A program made the position numbers and the translations under genes. A stretch of DNA of 64,000 nucleotides from Palaemon carinicauda (Eukaryota > Arthropoda > Malacostraca > Decapoda > Palaemonidae): assembly GCF_036898095.1 (NCBI RefSeq), contig NC_090739.1, forward strand, positions 103,337,258 to 103,401,257, given 5' to 3'. The first letter of the stretch is position 1. Every line of letters starts with the position of its first letter. Shown piece after piece: positions 17,201 through 32,065 of the stretch. The notes beneath the pieces were generated by a model. The model saw only the letters and a program-made list of their open reading frames with translations. It was not told the origin of the DNA and did not search any database.

Positions 17201-17750
17201 ACACGTTCCTTGTAGACCTATCTGCACTTACACATTCCTTCTGATCCTACCGGCACTTTCCTGTTCCTTCTGACCCTACATTTACTTGCACGTTTCTCCT
17301 GACCCAACCTGCGCATGCATGTTCCTTCTGATCCTACTGGCACTTTATTGTTCCTTCTGATCCTACTTGCACTTTATTGTTCCTTCTGATCCTACTTGCA
17401 CTTAACAGTTCTTTCTGATTCTACCTACAATTGCTCATTCCTTCTGACCATACCTGCAATTTCATGTTCCCCCTGACTCTACCTGCACTTGCATGTTTCT
17501 TCTAATTCTACCTGCGCTTGAACGTTTCTTCTGATCCTACTTGCACTTTCCAGTTCCTCCTACTCATACCTACATTTTCCAGTTCTTTCTGATCCTACCT
17601 ACACTTGCCCATTCCTTCTGACCTTATCTGCACTTGCACCTTCCTTCTCAACCTACTTGCACTTGCCCATTCCTTCTAAACCTACCTGCACTTGTCCAGT
17701 CCTTCTGTCACCTAGCTGCACTTGCACGTTCCTTCTGGCCCAACCTACAC
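14270..17750 (+). repeat. 3.5-kb minisatellite, 29-bp monomer with 145-bp higher-order period
   Basis: The basic monomer is 29 bp, with TTCCTTCTGAYCCTACCTGC followed by ACTTRCACG. From about 14,280 to 16,550 five distinguishable monomers alternate in fixed order. The diagnostic ACTCTAGCAGCACTTG monomer begins at 14,284, 14,429, 14,603, 14,749, 14,894, 15,039, 15,184, 15,330 and 15,475. Steps are 145 bp, with two of 146 (an extra A in CTTAACC) and one of 174 (one extra monomer). From about 16,600 to 17,750 the array becomes irregular and the monomers diverge, as expected at an array edge. Neither 29 nor 145 is a multiple of 3, so no long frame exists and it is non-coding. Confidence 0.95.
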
Positions 17751-17779
17751 TCGCTTTGTATTCTTATACTTAAACGCCT

Positions 17780-17960
17780 TTCCAGCTTCCCTTTTTCCAT
17801 TTTCTGTCCATTCTCTTATTTCTAACTACAGTGCAACTGCAGGGGGTATACCTCAGTCGGAGTTGAGAACAGTCCCCAGAGATGAGTTTTAAAGCCAAAG
17901 TTCCTAAATCAAATCCAGTCCTGAATATATTATGAACTATGGATGATTGACATTGTAAAC
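17780..17960 (+). repeat. Possible SINE-like dispersed repeat fragment
   Basis: A pyrimidine-rich lead leads into ACTACAGTGCAACTGCAGGG, which resembles the AGTGCAACTGCGAGG core I recall from an abundant short decapod repeat. The rest is weakly similar. No tail or target duplication is visible. Confidence 0.35.
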
Positions 17961-21062
<3,102 letters not shown>

Positions 21063-21360
21063 TCACCCTCTCTTCTCTTCTCTATCTCTCAGAGAGTAGA
21101 ATAGTTTAGTGTCATCAGTGCACCTCACAGTATTCTCTATAGCCATTACACTTGAGGATCTTGGCAGCATTTCTTCAGGCCCTACTCTAACTGCACTATC
21201 TTTATAGCCTTCAACTTTACCTCCTTCCCTGCCTTCACTCTTCCATCTCCCCTCCAAACTGTTTATAACTATTACTTCAAAGTGCATTCCCCGGTTGCGC
21301 TTGGGTGTTGAATAGTCTCACAAGCCCAAACGCTAGGCTATATTCTTTAATCTAATAAAG
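21063..21360 (+). repeat. SINE-like decapod dispersed repeat
   Basis: The order of blocks (AGTGCACCTCACAGTATT, CTTGGCAGCATTTCTTCAGG, CTTTACCTCCTTCC, CTTCCATCTCCCCTCC, then a GCGCTTGGG block and AGCCCAAACGCTAGGCTATA) matches my memory of an abundant short repeat in decapod genomes. The minus-strand frame across it is incidental. Its boundaries are approximate and no A/B box was identified. Confidence 0.5.
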
Positions 21361-23423
21361 TCTGGCTTTTAAATAAATCTCCAAACACAGGGTTCCTATA
21401 GATTTTTTCCTATTGGTAAGAAGGTCAAGTGTTTTTTATGCAACATTTATTCTCATTTATCGCATATCGGTATAGCAATAGGATTTAAAACCCAGAAAAT
21501 TTTCATACTTGATATCAATGTCTGATTTAATTTTGATGAAAATCTACAAATATTTATTATTGGGATTCAGTGCTATGAAAATGTTAAGAATTCCATTGTA
21601 AGGAATGAGTGATTGCTGTGCTAGTATTGAGTGATTGGTTTGAGATTCTTATGGAGAAGTTAGGTCGTTCTTTTGCCTAATTCTTTTCAGTAGAGTTTGT
21701 CCCAAAATGGAAAAAAAGTCAGTTTTTATTTTTAGCAGAAAGGATTTTAGTTGCAGCTTTTTGTAGAGTAGTACGAGTTAGAATTTCATATGGAATTATG
21801 GAGGGTTTTGCATTGTAATTTACCTAGCGTAGTTTCCAAGCAATTTTTATTTAACTATGTGAAAAGTGGAAAAATATCCTCTATCCAATTAGCAAGTATA
21901 ATACTCAGTAATTCAGCCCATAGACAAGCTTCAAACTCGAGTTTCTTTAAAAAAGTATTTACCAAGAGTACAATCGTCAGATATATTAAGCAGAGCATAT
22001 AAAGAAAATTAGGTATTTCAAAATTTTGAAACAACCCGTCTTATATTCTTATTAATGTAGCCTATTAGATTAAAAAAGAACTTGAAGTTTTAGTATATGC
22101 CCAAATATTACAGATATTCTGGCATAACTTTGTGTTTAACTTGAATTTCGGTCAAGATTTTTTTTAAAAGACAAGCTTATTTTCTCGAATTTAAAGCTTG
22201 GACGTGGTAATTATGTGATTTGTTGAACGAAAGGAGAAAATTTCTGTCTACATAAAATCACCCAAAAGTAGATGATTGAAGAATATGATTTGTCTTTTTG
22301 TTAAGGGAGATTCGAGTTTGATGCTTCACTCCTCATAAGCAAATATTATCCTAATAATAGTTAACTTGTTTAGAAGTTATTATTACTGGTCCTGTGTTTC
22401 TTTATTAAGAAAATTATTCTAGCTTTCTTTTATTCTGAATTAAAACACGAAATGAATTCATCATTATTTTAAAAGTCATCAAGTTGATGAATTGATGGAT
22501 ACTCTAGATAATTAAGTATTTGATGATTTAAAATTATATTTGCCATCGTTAGTATTTTTTTTCAAGCCCCTTACATTGAAAGGTATTTTGCAGCTCAGAG
22601 ACGTTCGTGTTCCTAACAATGCTTAAAATCATATCGGTTATTTAAGATTTGTTTATCTTGTTCTGATTTTCAATAGAGAATATCGTACTCCACTAACATG
22701 ATCTCCATCTGTCTTGTGTCTTTGCTCATTCTGGTGACTTTAAAAAGGCATTCTAAACTTCATTACAGGTTAGGTTAATCTAAAGTCTTTTAAGGACAAA
22801 AATCCAGAAAGTGTAAAGTTATTTCAATTGCTAAAAGTAGCTTGACCATATACTATATTGACCGTAACTTGTGGCGATATATGAAGTTACACAGGACCTG
22901 CGAAAATATGTAATGAATTATATAGGATCATCTCCTATGATTATTGGCTGAATATACTTTAAACAGGGAATATGTGCTAGTCATAGTATAGTAAAGGAAT
23001 TGTGAGCAAAGAATAGAGTGGGAAGATATTATAAGGTAGGGAGAGTAATATAGATAATTATAAGATGATCATATATTATGGGCTTATATACTGAGGATAG
23101 TTTAATGCAATAAGGGAATATAAGCTAAAGATAGTATATTGAAGGTTATGATAGTATCTACTGTGGTTGAATTTATTTAATTCTATAGGTGTAAGACATA
23201 AACTTGTTTCTCAGAGTACTGTAGATAAATATTCAGTTTGGATCATATGTTTCATAACTCTATTGGCATGTAAAACAAAAGCCATTTCCATAAGGTTATG
23301 TTTTAAAGAATAGTGTCGTTAGATGTGTTTTAGGTTAAACTCGCTTTCCAGCTTTTTCTTGGGTTAGCATTTGAGAACTTTGTTACACAGCTAAAGTGGT
23401 TCAGGTGTCCATGTGTAAGGTGA

Positions 23424-23723
23424 ATGCGTACTTCGGTCCGATCTGACTGTCTGCTGGGGGAAGTAGCAAGGATGGTCAGGGCAGTAGCCTTGCACGTCTC
23501 TTCTCTTTTACCTGACTCAATCATGTGCACTAAATGGGGCGAGACAGGGAGGCATCTTGGCATTTGTGAATCTTGTCTGCTTTTGAGTGAGCTTCAGGTG
23601 TCTGCAGTTATGGATCGTTCTGAAATTGCACAAAGGCCTGAAAATTACTTTTCTTTTCTTTTAGATTTTACTTTGTTTACCATTCTAGAAATATTAATGA
23701 TATTTTTAAAATGTATAATTTAA
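23424..23723 (+). CDS. Unrecognised ORF in a GC-richer island
   Basis: This 99-codon frame lies in a locally GC-richer patch (about 23,400-23,640) surrounded by AT-rich DNA. The middle of the translation looks protein-like, with cysteines (CTKWGETGRHLGICESCLLL), then SAVMDRSEIAQRPE. The last 25 codons are hydrophobic AT-rich read-through. It could be a fragment of a transposon gag or of a host exon. No domain, splice sites or neighbours support either. I do not recognise it. Confidence 0.25.
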   Translation: MRTSVRSDCLLGEVARMVRAVALHVSSLLPDSIMCTKWGETGRHLGICESCLLLSELQVSAVMDRSEIAQRPENYFSFLLDFTLFTILEILMIFLKCII

Positions 23724-25020
23724 TATTTCATTGAAGAATTGACGTAACTATAATTGTTGGAATATGCCCTATAGTGATGTAAATAATGACGCAAGTCTTT
23801 TACCGTTTAACATCAGGAGAGCTCTAAACTATTCCTGAAGTCTTTAAATTACAATACAGGTATTATTTTGTAAAATTATTAATAAAATATTAAATAAAAA
23901 ACGGAGGAATAGGAAAGCATTCAAGGGCCTAGTAACATTGCTTCCTCGAAAGAAAACTTTGCACTAAGTTTCTGGTTACTAGGTGGGGTTTCCTTTTCCT
24001 CCTTTTCTTTTTATTAATAATTTTATGTTTTTATTAGAGAAATTACTGCTTACTTACACAGTCATGAATTATGTAACCTCAAAATGCTGAGCTTTAAACG
24101 CTCCAACAGTCGTTAAAAAAAATAAATCGGACATTGACCAGAAATAAAGAAAACGGAACGTTTTGTCATAAACTGCTTAGTATTGGATGAAGGGTGACTT
24201 GCCTAAGAGCCTTTCCTCGTCCAATCATGAGCCGAATGTATGACAAACGTTAAGTTTTCTTTGAATCCAGGCCGTTTAAAGCGTTCAGAAAATGGGTTTT
24301 CATAAATTTGATACATTTATATGTCATTGACTTCATAGTTCTTATATTTTCAATATATAACTAAACTGAAACCTTTTTTATGTTTGACATTCAATCTTCT
24401 GCAATAAAAGTCTTTAACGAATTACTAAGTTCTTCAGCTTTAATTACTTGTTTAAATCTAATAGCTACAAGATTCGGAGGATTTTGAGGAATATTAATGG
24501 AAATGATAAGACCATTATTATCATGACTTTATTATCATGACTTTAGTTAAAATAAAATCTACATATCAGACAGCAGGATTAAGAAGTGGACTTTGATCCA
24601 AAATGAAATATGAGACAATTCGGCATTGTTGACTTTTAAATATATTAGACATAGGTACCGCTGCTCTCATCACCCAGTAGGGGGTATTGAACTCTGCAGA
24701 TGGGGAAACAAGTCTAAATGAACAGTGGCTAGTTAGGAAAGGAGTATTTCATGAGGCTTTTGGCCCACTTTTCGTGGGGAATAAGACATTTACTGGTACT
24801 AGAAGGGGAAGGGGCCCGTTTAGGGAGAACACACTGTCATATGAAGTTTACTATAGCGAGACTAAACCCGACTAGTTGCATTTTTTCTTCTTTTGTCATT
24901 CCGTTTTCTTTCTTGTGTACCAGGGGATACTAAATTAAAAAGTAATACTTCTATGCATTTTATTTTGGAACTCCTTATGATGTTACAAAGTTGTTTTTAT
25001 GATGTTACAAAGTTGTTTGA

Positions 25021-25150
25021 GTATGGTAATTATATTTTACAATATTTTTTGTGTATAGCAAAAATATTTTGAACAGTTTAATTAAGTATGGTGATTATAT
25101 TTTACAATATTCTTTGTGTATAGCAAAAATATTTTGAACAGTTTAATGAA
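25021..25150 (+). repeat. 65-bp direct tandem duplication
   Basis: Two near-identical 65-bp units (25,021-25,085 and 25,086-25,150) start GTATGGTRATTATATTTTAC and end in AACAGTTTAAT. A separate 21-bp direct repeat (TATGATGTTACAAAGTTGTTT) lies immediately upstream at about 24,976-25,017. Confidence 0.8.
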
Positions 25151-25909
25151 GTTTCATACCTCTGTAAAGTATACTAAAATATTGTCACTTAAAAGGTTTG
25201 TTAGATGTTATACAAGAAAGGTAGCAGTAAAGCTCCGAAAAAGGGGAATTATTACAAACTGATCTATCACATTACACAGTATAAATGAAAATGACATTCA
25301 TAAATAACGAATTGATAGTCTTTTTAAATATTTAACTCTAAATAGTTGATACTTTATATAGTCTATTGCAGAAGTATAAATGGTATAGACGAAAATATTT
25401 TTTTTTTCTAGGTAGGAGCTAAGGGTTTGATAACATGCAGGAATAAAGGAACGTACACGACCCAACATTTTGATAACAGTAATATGGCCATTACTGAATA
25501 TTTCAGTAACATTCCAGATTAATTAGTCAGAAAACTGTTAAAAAGTCATTCATGATGTTAAGTACTAGATATTTGAATAGTTAATTAGAATCATCTTCAC
25601 TCATATCGGAAAGGAGGTATCTCAAATTGGCCAATTATGGATTTTAGCAAGGGGCAATATTTCTGAATATTCTGCATAACTAATGATGAAGCATAAAAGT
25701 TTGTTCATTTTCAAAACTGAAATAGATAGGCAAGATCATTCTTTTAAGTTTGAGGTCGACTGAAAATATTCTGCTTAGTAAACTATACTTAGAGATGCCT
25801 CATTTGACCTAAACAGGCACGCAAATTCTGTTTACCATTGACCTTAGTATCAATATTGCTAACAATGTCGAGTCTAAAAATCAAATTATGCTCTTTTGGA
25901 AGAAGACTA

Positions 25910-26275
25910 CAGAACAAATGTTGTTCAGAGAATCAATCAAATATATAAGACTAGATATGGTGGACCATATGCACCACAGACTTGGGTGTAGTGAAAAGGA
26001 GAAAAATAAGTTCTGGAGATATATGGATGAAGTCATGACAGCAACAGATATAGAAAAATTGCCAGTTGTAGGAGGAGACTTGAATGAACACCGGATGCAA
26101 CCGAGAAAACATCAGTAGAATATGAAGATATGACATGGGAGAAATTAACGAAGGAGAATTGATAACAGACTTTGCACTGGCATTTAACATGGCAATTAGC
26201 AACACCTTTTTCATAAATGATGACTACGTGACATATAATAGTGGGGGAAGATATACAAATAGATTTTTTAATGTG

Positions 26276-26308
<33 letters not shown>

Positions 26309-28115
26309 GAAGCAGTAGCAGCCCATGACAGGAATCAATCTGAAGAAAATAGGATAGATTGGAAAACTGCAAATTAAGAAGCTAAAAGGACAGTAGCACA
26401 GGCAAAAGCAATTCCAATGGATAAGCACTACGAGAACTTATGAGACAGCTGAAGGCCAAAAGAGAATATGCAGTGAGCAAGAGATGAATCATCTGATGAT
26501 CTAACATATCAGACAGATCAAGAAGTTTTATCAAGAGGAAAGCATAATAGCTAGATGGAAGGAGTACTTTGAAGTTACTAAATGATGAAAACCCAAAACA
26601 ATAATAAGAGATGGAAACCCCATGAAAGAATAGTCCACGATATAAGCAGAGAAGAGGGTAAGAAGGCACTAGATAAAATGAAGAAGGGGAAAGTGGTGAT
26701 ACCTGATGGAATACCAGCTGAAGTGTGGAAGTATTTGGTAGGAGAGAAAGGCATAGACATCCTGTAGGATTTATTAACCAAGATGTATAGCCAGGAAAGA
26801 ATGCCAGACATGTAGATAAATGACCAAATGCTCCCGAAGGGTGATGTCCGGGAGTGAGGGAACTACAGAGGAATTAAACTACCACATGCAATGAAAATAT
26901 ATGAGGATTATAGAAGGAAGATTGAGAATGGAAACCACAATTTGTAAACAATTTGGTTTTATGCCAGGAAAGAGCATAGTTGATGCATTATTTGCATTCG
27001 GCAGACAGTAGAGAAGTATAACGAGAAACAGAAAGGACTACATCTTGTGATTATTGATTTGGAAAACCGCGATAGGGTACATAAGCAGCTAGTGTAGAGG
27101 TGCTTGAGAGAAAAAAAAAAGTGTTTCTGAAAAGTATGTCAGAATGATGAGGGATATTTCTGCAGAGCCAATCACACCAGTAAGAAGCACTGTTGGAACT
27201 AGGGAAGTTCAAAGTGAAAGTTGGTCTTCACCAGGGCTAAGCCCTTAGTCTTTATGTGCCTTGGAGTGCATTGTTTGATCATGACATTGTGCTGACTGAT
27301 CTAACATGTGTCCAACTTAAGGTAGAAAGATAGAGAGAAAAACTTGAGAGTAGAGGCTTAAAAATTAGCAGAACAGGCGGAATATATGTAGACAGGTGGA
27401 GAGGAATGGCAGGGAGCAGTGAAATTGGCCCAAGCAGCCATAAAGAGGGTTAGCTCCCACAAATATCTTCGTTCTGTTATGAGCAAAAATGGAAACCTTG
27501 CCTTGATGCAGAAGTCATACATAGAATTCATTGTGCATGGATGATTTGGAGAGTCATCAGGGATACTTTGGGATAGCAAGATCAGTGCAAAGGTTAAAGG
27601 AAAATTTTATAAAAGTGTTGTTAGACCAGCAATGCTCTATGGGGAGACTTGGCCAATAAAGAAAGAGCAAGAAACTGGAATGATGCGAGACCAGAATGCT
27701 GTGGTGGATGTGTGGTGTCATATAAAAAGATAAGATCCGGAATTAATTAATCAGGGGGACAATCAAAGTATTTGAGGTTTCAAAGAAATCTCAATAAAGA
27801 AAACTGGAATGGTTTTGGTCATGTCATGAGGAGAGATGAACACATGTAAAAGGGTTATGAACATGGTGGTGTAGGGCAGAAGGAGGTTGGGAAGGCCAAA
27901 GTTCAGGTGGAAAGATAGGCTATTGGATGATATGAAGGAAAAGGGTCTAAGAGAACAAGATGTTCTGGAGAGAGGAATATGGAGAAAGCTGGCTAGAAAC
28001 AGTTACCACATATAAATGGGAAAAGTTGAATGCAAAGATATAAGACTGGGAAAAGGCTAAATAGAAACAGCAACCCCATATAGAAATTGGAAAAGTTGAA
28101 GGCAAAGAAGAAAAT
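25910..28115 (+). pseudogene. Degenerate endonuclease/reverse-transcriptase LINE (RTE-like)
   Basis: Short frames on the + strand line up in the order of an RTE-like LINE. They are an APE endonuclease piece (RLGCSEKEKNKFWRYMDEVM, then VVGGDLNEH; 25,978-26,110), FALAFNMAISNTFF (26,172) and TYNSGGRYTNRFF (26,235). RT N-terminal pieces follow: ISREEGKKALDKMKKGK, IPDGIPAEVWKYL (26,652-26,750), then a broken GNYRGIKLP block near 26,860, FGFMPGKS near 26,955 and a weak catalytic region. The C-terminal end includes WRKLARNSYHI near 27,982. A 28-base A run at 26,279-26,306 and many stops break it. Databases often label such copies craniofacial-development-protein-2-like, but they are retrotransposon remains. 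Confidence 0.7.
27978..28110 (+). repeat. Tandem duplication of about 66 bp at the LINE 3' end
   Basis: Blocks of the type GGCTAGAAACAGTTACC plus GGGAAAAGTTGAATGCAAAG recur about 66 bp downstream (GGCTAAATAGAAACAGCAAC plus TGGAAAAGTTGAAGGCAAAG). The C-terminal codons and 3' UTR start of the LINE fossil are thus duplicated. Confidence 0.6.
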
Positions 28116-29483
28116 GTAAAACACTTCTTAAATTTCTTTCTGAATTCTGAAAAATGAACAAACTTCTGGATTTTAACATTTCTTATGGAGGATATTAAGA
28201 AATAACCTCCTCTCACCAAACCTGAAGATCGCTTAAGACGTATCATTTCCTTTATGCACAAAGGTTGATTTTAATTACCTAGTCAAATATTTTGTACTTA
28301 AATTTCAGGAATGAACCCTTTTCCAGCATTCTGACTATAATGAACCTTGGATAAAGACTGTAGTAGTTCATAATGTCCATACCTACCACTGATATCCAAA
28401 TGCTGGGCCATTTACCTTATTTAATGTATGTAGTTATAGGCTACCATTATGTTACTGGCATGTTACTTTTTGGCCATAAAATATCATTCAGGACCTTAAC
28501 TTTTATATTTTCAAGTACGGTATCTTCGTCCATATAAATTTTCTTTTACAGTTGACATTATTGAGTAGTGCCTATTATTTAAAAATATATATCTGAAATC
28601 ATTACAGAATAAGCAATATACATCTATGAGTGATACAAGCATATCATGTCTAAGTTTTAATTATTATTTCTATTCAATAGAATCGTAAATGAGAATACAG
28701 TATTTTGTTTATAAAAAGCAACTGGCTTTAAGGATTTATCTGCTTAGTAACCATTTTCAATTCACATCCTATCTATAAAGTTATATTTTAGATTTGCATA
28801 ACAATTCTACCTAAAACCAACTTAGATAGGTTTGAAATATACAATGTACATTTCTATTACAATTGAAAATTTCAACCAGAACATTACCTACTAAATTGGT
28901 AAATATCACTTTAAAAGTAGTAACCTTTGAAATACAACTTCAAAACACAACGTTGAAAGGAATATCACAGGTATTCACTAAATGTTTTTTTTTTTTCACT
29001 TGTATCTTCCTTATAGACAATCTCACTCACATTCACTAAATTATCTTAGGAAACTGAAAACTTTTCTTTTGATTACGAGCTCCCCAATAGGTAATAATTC
29101 CTCCCATGGTCCTAAATAATTTATCACGACCAGATTACTATTTTTCCTAATTAGTGCCTCTCTCTTTACAAAATATTAATCTTATTAAGTACAACTAGCC
29201 TACCCCTTTAAGTCTATCTAAAATAATCTTGAATGTTTTACATCAAAACTACTCTTAGAACATCTGCTTCAAGAAATTCAAGAAATATTTTATGAATGGA
29301 GATTTAAAACTATTTTACTGATTATTTCTTACTTTTAAGACTACCATAACTGAATTTATTACTATTCCTTTCATAAAACCTTTCAATATAAATTTAGTTC
29401 TTAAAATGCTCCAAATTACAACCGTTAATAACTATATAGTCTATATTCTACAGCAAATACAAGCAGTTAATTGCACCTTTTGT
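28116..29483. other. AT-rich DNA without recognisable genes
   Basis: Stop-dense, with no repeats longer than short A/T runs. It is the left flank of the twin-primed LINE. Confidence 0.6.
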
Positions 29484-29492
29484 ATAATGAAT
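29484..29492. repeat. Target-site duplication, left copy (ATAATGAAT)
   Basis: ATAATGAAT occurs immediately left of the LINE 3' end and again at 33,592-33,600, immediately right of its inverted 5' segment. This defines both ends of the insertion. Confidence 0.75.
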
Positions 29493-29549
29493 CGTCGTCG
29501 GCGCCCACTCGTGTCCGAGTATAGGGTTCTGTCGTTAGCCATCAGCCTC

Positions 29550-31992
29550 CTATCTATGGGGTGGGTGCTTATGTCTGATGTGGCTGTTAAGTCCTAGTCT
29601 GTGGTGGAAGAGTCGCGGACAGTGTTCACAAGGGAGGGTAGGTGGTGGGCGGGGTTGTTCTAATCGCTCTCTCCTTCTTCTCCTCCTAGCGTCCTCATTT
29701 TGTCTCCTCCTCTCCTCGAAGTCCACGGTGCCATGGTGTACTGTACTCCTCCAGGTTTTCCTGTCCCTGGCTGTTTCTTCCCATGAGGAAGGATCGATGT
29801 CAGTTAGAGCCAGGGTGCGCTTTAGTTGATCTTTATAGCGCATTTTCGGGGCTCCTCGTGGTCTGGTGCCCTGGGTCAGTTCTCCGTAGAATATTTTCTT
29901 TGGGAGCCTAGATGGATCCATCCTATGCACGTGTCCTATCCAGCGGAGGCGGTGGTGGATGATGGTGGCCTCCACGCTGGTCAGCGAGGCACGTTCTAAG
30001 ACTTCAATGTTGGTGGTGTGGCTCTCCCAGGGGATTTTCAAGATCTGCCTCAGTTTCACTTGTTGGAAGCGTTCTAGGTTTTCAATAAGGTTTCTATATA
30101 GCGTCCATGTTTCACATGCATACAGGAGCGTGGAGAGGACTACTGCCCTGAACACCATTATTTTGGTGGTCATTGTCAGTGTGTGGTTGTTAAATACGCG
30201 GCAGTTGAGTCGGCCAAAGGCGGAGTGGGCTGCCCTGATCCTGTTCTCCACGTCCTTTTTGCTTGTGGGAGCTGATTTTAGGATGCTCCCTAGGTAGGAG
30301 AACTGGTCCACCTGTTCTAACGGTTGGTCATTCACTGTGGTATTGAAGTTTGGGAGCATCAGTCCTGGTGGATGTTGGACGAGGGTCTTGGTTTTGTCTG
30401 TGTTGACTTGCATCCCAAAACGTTCGTAGGCAGAGTTGTATGCATCAGCTAACGACTGCAGGTCCTCTGCCGTCTGACCTGGGGTGGCATTGTCGTCAGC
30501 ATACTGCAGTTCTCGCACTGCACACAAGGTGGTTTTGGTTCTGGCGCGGAGTCTAGCGAGGTTGAAAGCGCCTCCATCCATGCGGAAATGTAGGTCGACT
30601 GAGGGTGTGTCTGGGGGAATCTCGTTGAGCATTGCTGCGGTGTATAGCGAGAAACACGGGGCCAGAACACACCCCTGCTTCAGGCCGCCGTTGATGGGAA
30701 TGGGTCTGAAATAGAGTTCTGGTGGCAGACTCTCCCAACCATTCCGTCATGGAGGGCACGCACCAGCTTGACAAAATCGGGTGGGCAGCCATATCTTTTG
30801 AGGACAGCCCACATGGCAGGTCGAGGTACTTGTCGAAGGCCTTTTTCAAATCCCAGAAGATGAACATTATGGGCTGTTGTTGTTCGAGGCTCTTCTCTTG
30901 TAGTTGTCGCGCACAGATCATGTCTATGGTCCCGCGCGAAGGTCGAAAGCCGCACTGGGACTCTGGCAGGACGTCTTCTGCGAGAATAAGGAGGCGGTCA
31001 AGGAGAATCCGAGCGAAAATCTTACTCGCAATGCTTAGTAGTGATATTCCCCGGTAGTTGTTACAGTTCTGCCTGTCTCCCTTCTTGAAGATGGTAATGA
31101 TGTTTGCATCGCGGAAGTCACTGGGGAGGGTCTTGGTCTCCCATATTTTCAGTATAAGGAGCATCAAACGGTTCCTCAAACCGGGGCCACCGTGAGTGAG
31201 GAGCTCCAACGGGATGTTGTCTGGCCCTGGGGCTTTGCCAGGCTTCATGTGCTGCAGGGCCTTGTTGAAGTCATGGATGGAGGGTGGTATTGCCATCCAG
31301 TGATGGACGGGATGCTGCGGGGTCATTCGCAGGAGATCGTCTGGGGTGTCTGCTTGGTCATTGAGGAAGTTCTCAAAGTGAGACCTCCACCTGGCCAGAA
31401 TGCCCTCGCTGTCGGTGATGGTCGTGGCCCCATCCGCGTCCTTCAGGCTGCCCACTGATGACCGTGTGGGACCGAATATTTCCTTTGTTGTTGCATAGAA
31501 GCTGCGCAGGTCACGTTGGTCAGCTAAACTCTGTATTTCTGCAGCTTTTCTTTGCAACCAGGTGTTCTGGGCTTCACGGATCCCTCTTTGGCAACCAGCT
31601 TCAGCCACCTTGTGAGCACATTTGTTAGCTGCTGTTGGTTGGTTTTCCAAAGTCAGGCGTGCTTGTCGTTTGGTTTCAATGAGAAGAAAGAGGGTAGCAT
31701 CACTCTCATCAAACCAATCCTGCCGTTTCTTGGTGGTGTAGCCTAGTGTTTCCTCCGCGGCACGGTCCATGGCGTTTCTGAGGGTGGTCCAGTGGTGCTC
31801 AACAGTGACCTGACCCACGGGGTCTGCGAGGTGTTGTTCGCAGGCCTCCTTGTAGTTCTGTGCCACCTGTGGGTTGCGGAGCTTACTACAATCAAAGCGT
31901 TGGTGTGGTACGCTGTCAGGTGCCCTTCTGGGTGATCGTAGGGTCGTCACGGAGAGTCGGGAGATGAGGAGTCTGTGGTTCGTCCAGCAGTC
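29550..31992 (-). pseudogene. LINE reverse transcriptase with C-terminal C2H2 zinc finger (frameshifted)
   Basis: Sense runs right to left. The first frame starts at the inversion break (DCWTNHRLLISRLSV) and runs to the finger/palm: MKPGKAPGPDNIPLELL, NYRGISLLSIASKIFARIL, CGFRPSRGTIDMICARQLQ, and IFWDLKKAFDK near 30,830. A one-base loss there shifts frame (VPRPAMWAVLKRYGCPPDF to 30,690). A second loss near 30,694 shifts again into the 360-codon frame with LKQGCVLAP, catalytic ELQYADDNAT, DQFSYLGSILK, LLYACETWTLY and LRWIGHVHRMD. It ends with a C2H2 finger (CEHCPRLFHHRLGLNSHIRH). CWTNHR carries Asn where endonucleases have the catalytic Asp of a DHR/SDH motif. It needs two frame corrections and is therefore inactive. 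Confidence 0.85.
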
Positions 31993-31993
31993 C

Positions 31994-32065
31994 CCCCTCT
32001 GATGGTCCAGCACTTTGCTGCAGTAGAGGCCCCTCTGATGGTCCAGCACTTTGCTGCAGTAGAGG
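31994..32065 (+). repeat. 36-bp tandem duplication at the LINE 5' end
   Basis: Two identical copies (31,994-32,029; 32,030-32,065) begin CCCCTCTGATGGTCCAGCAC and end GCAGTAGAGG. The duplicated piece is the front of the candidate ribozyme (P1 5' strand to P1 3' strand). It may be a 5'-end monomer or a template-jump duplication. Confidence 0.85.

Larger units (their letters stand above)
21361..25909. other. AT-rich DNA, no recognisable genes
   Basis: Mostly stop-dense sequence. Exceptions are a GC-richer island with a 99-codon frame (23,424-23,723), a small stretch at 24,680-24,870 with short overlapping frames of no known family, and a 65-bp tandem duplication at 25,021-25,150. Confidence 0.55.

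Noticed and set aside
14270..17750. CRISPR-like array of 29-bp repeats
   Set aside because: Monomers are contiguous with no spacers and follow a 145-bp order; the sequence is eukaryotic. It is a minisatellite.
25910..28115. Host gene of the craniofacial-development-protein-2 type
   Set aside because: The blocks are endonuclease and RT motifs of a LINE, with many stops.
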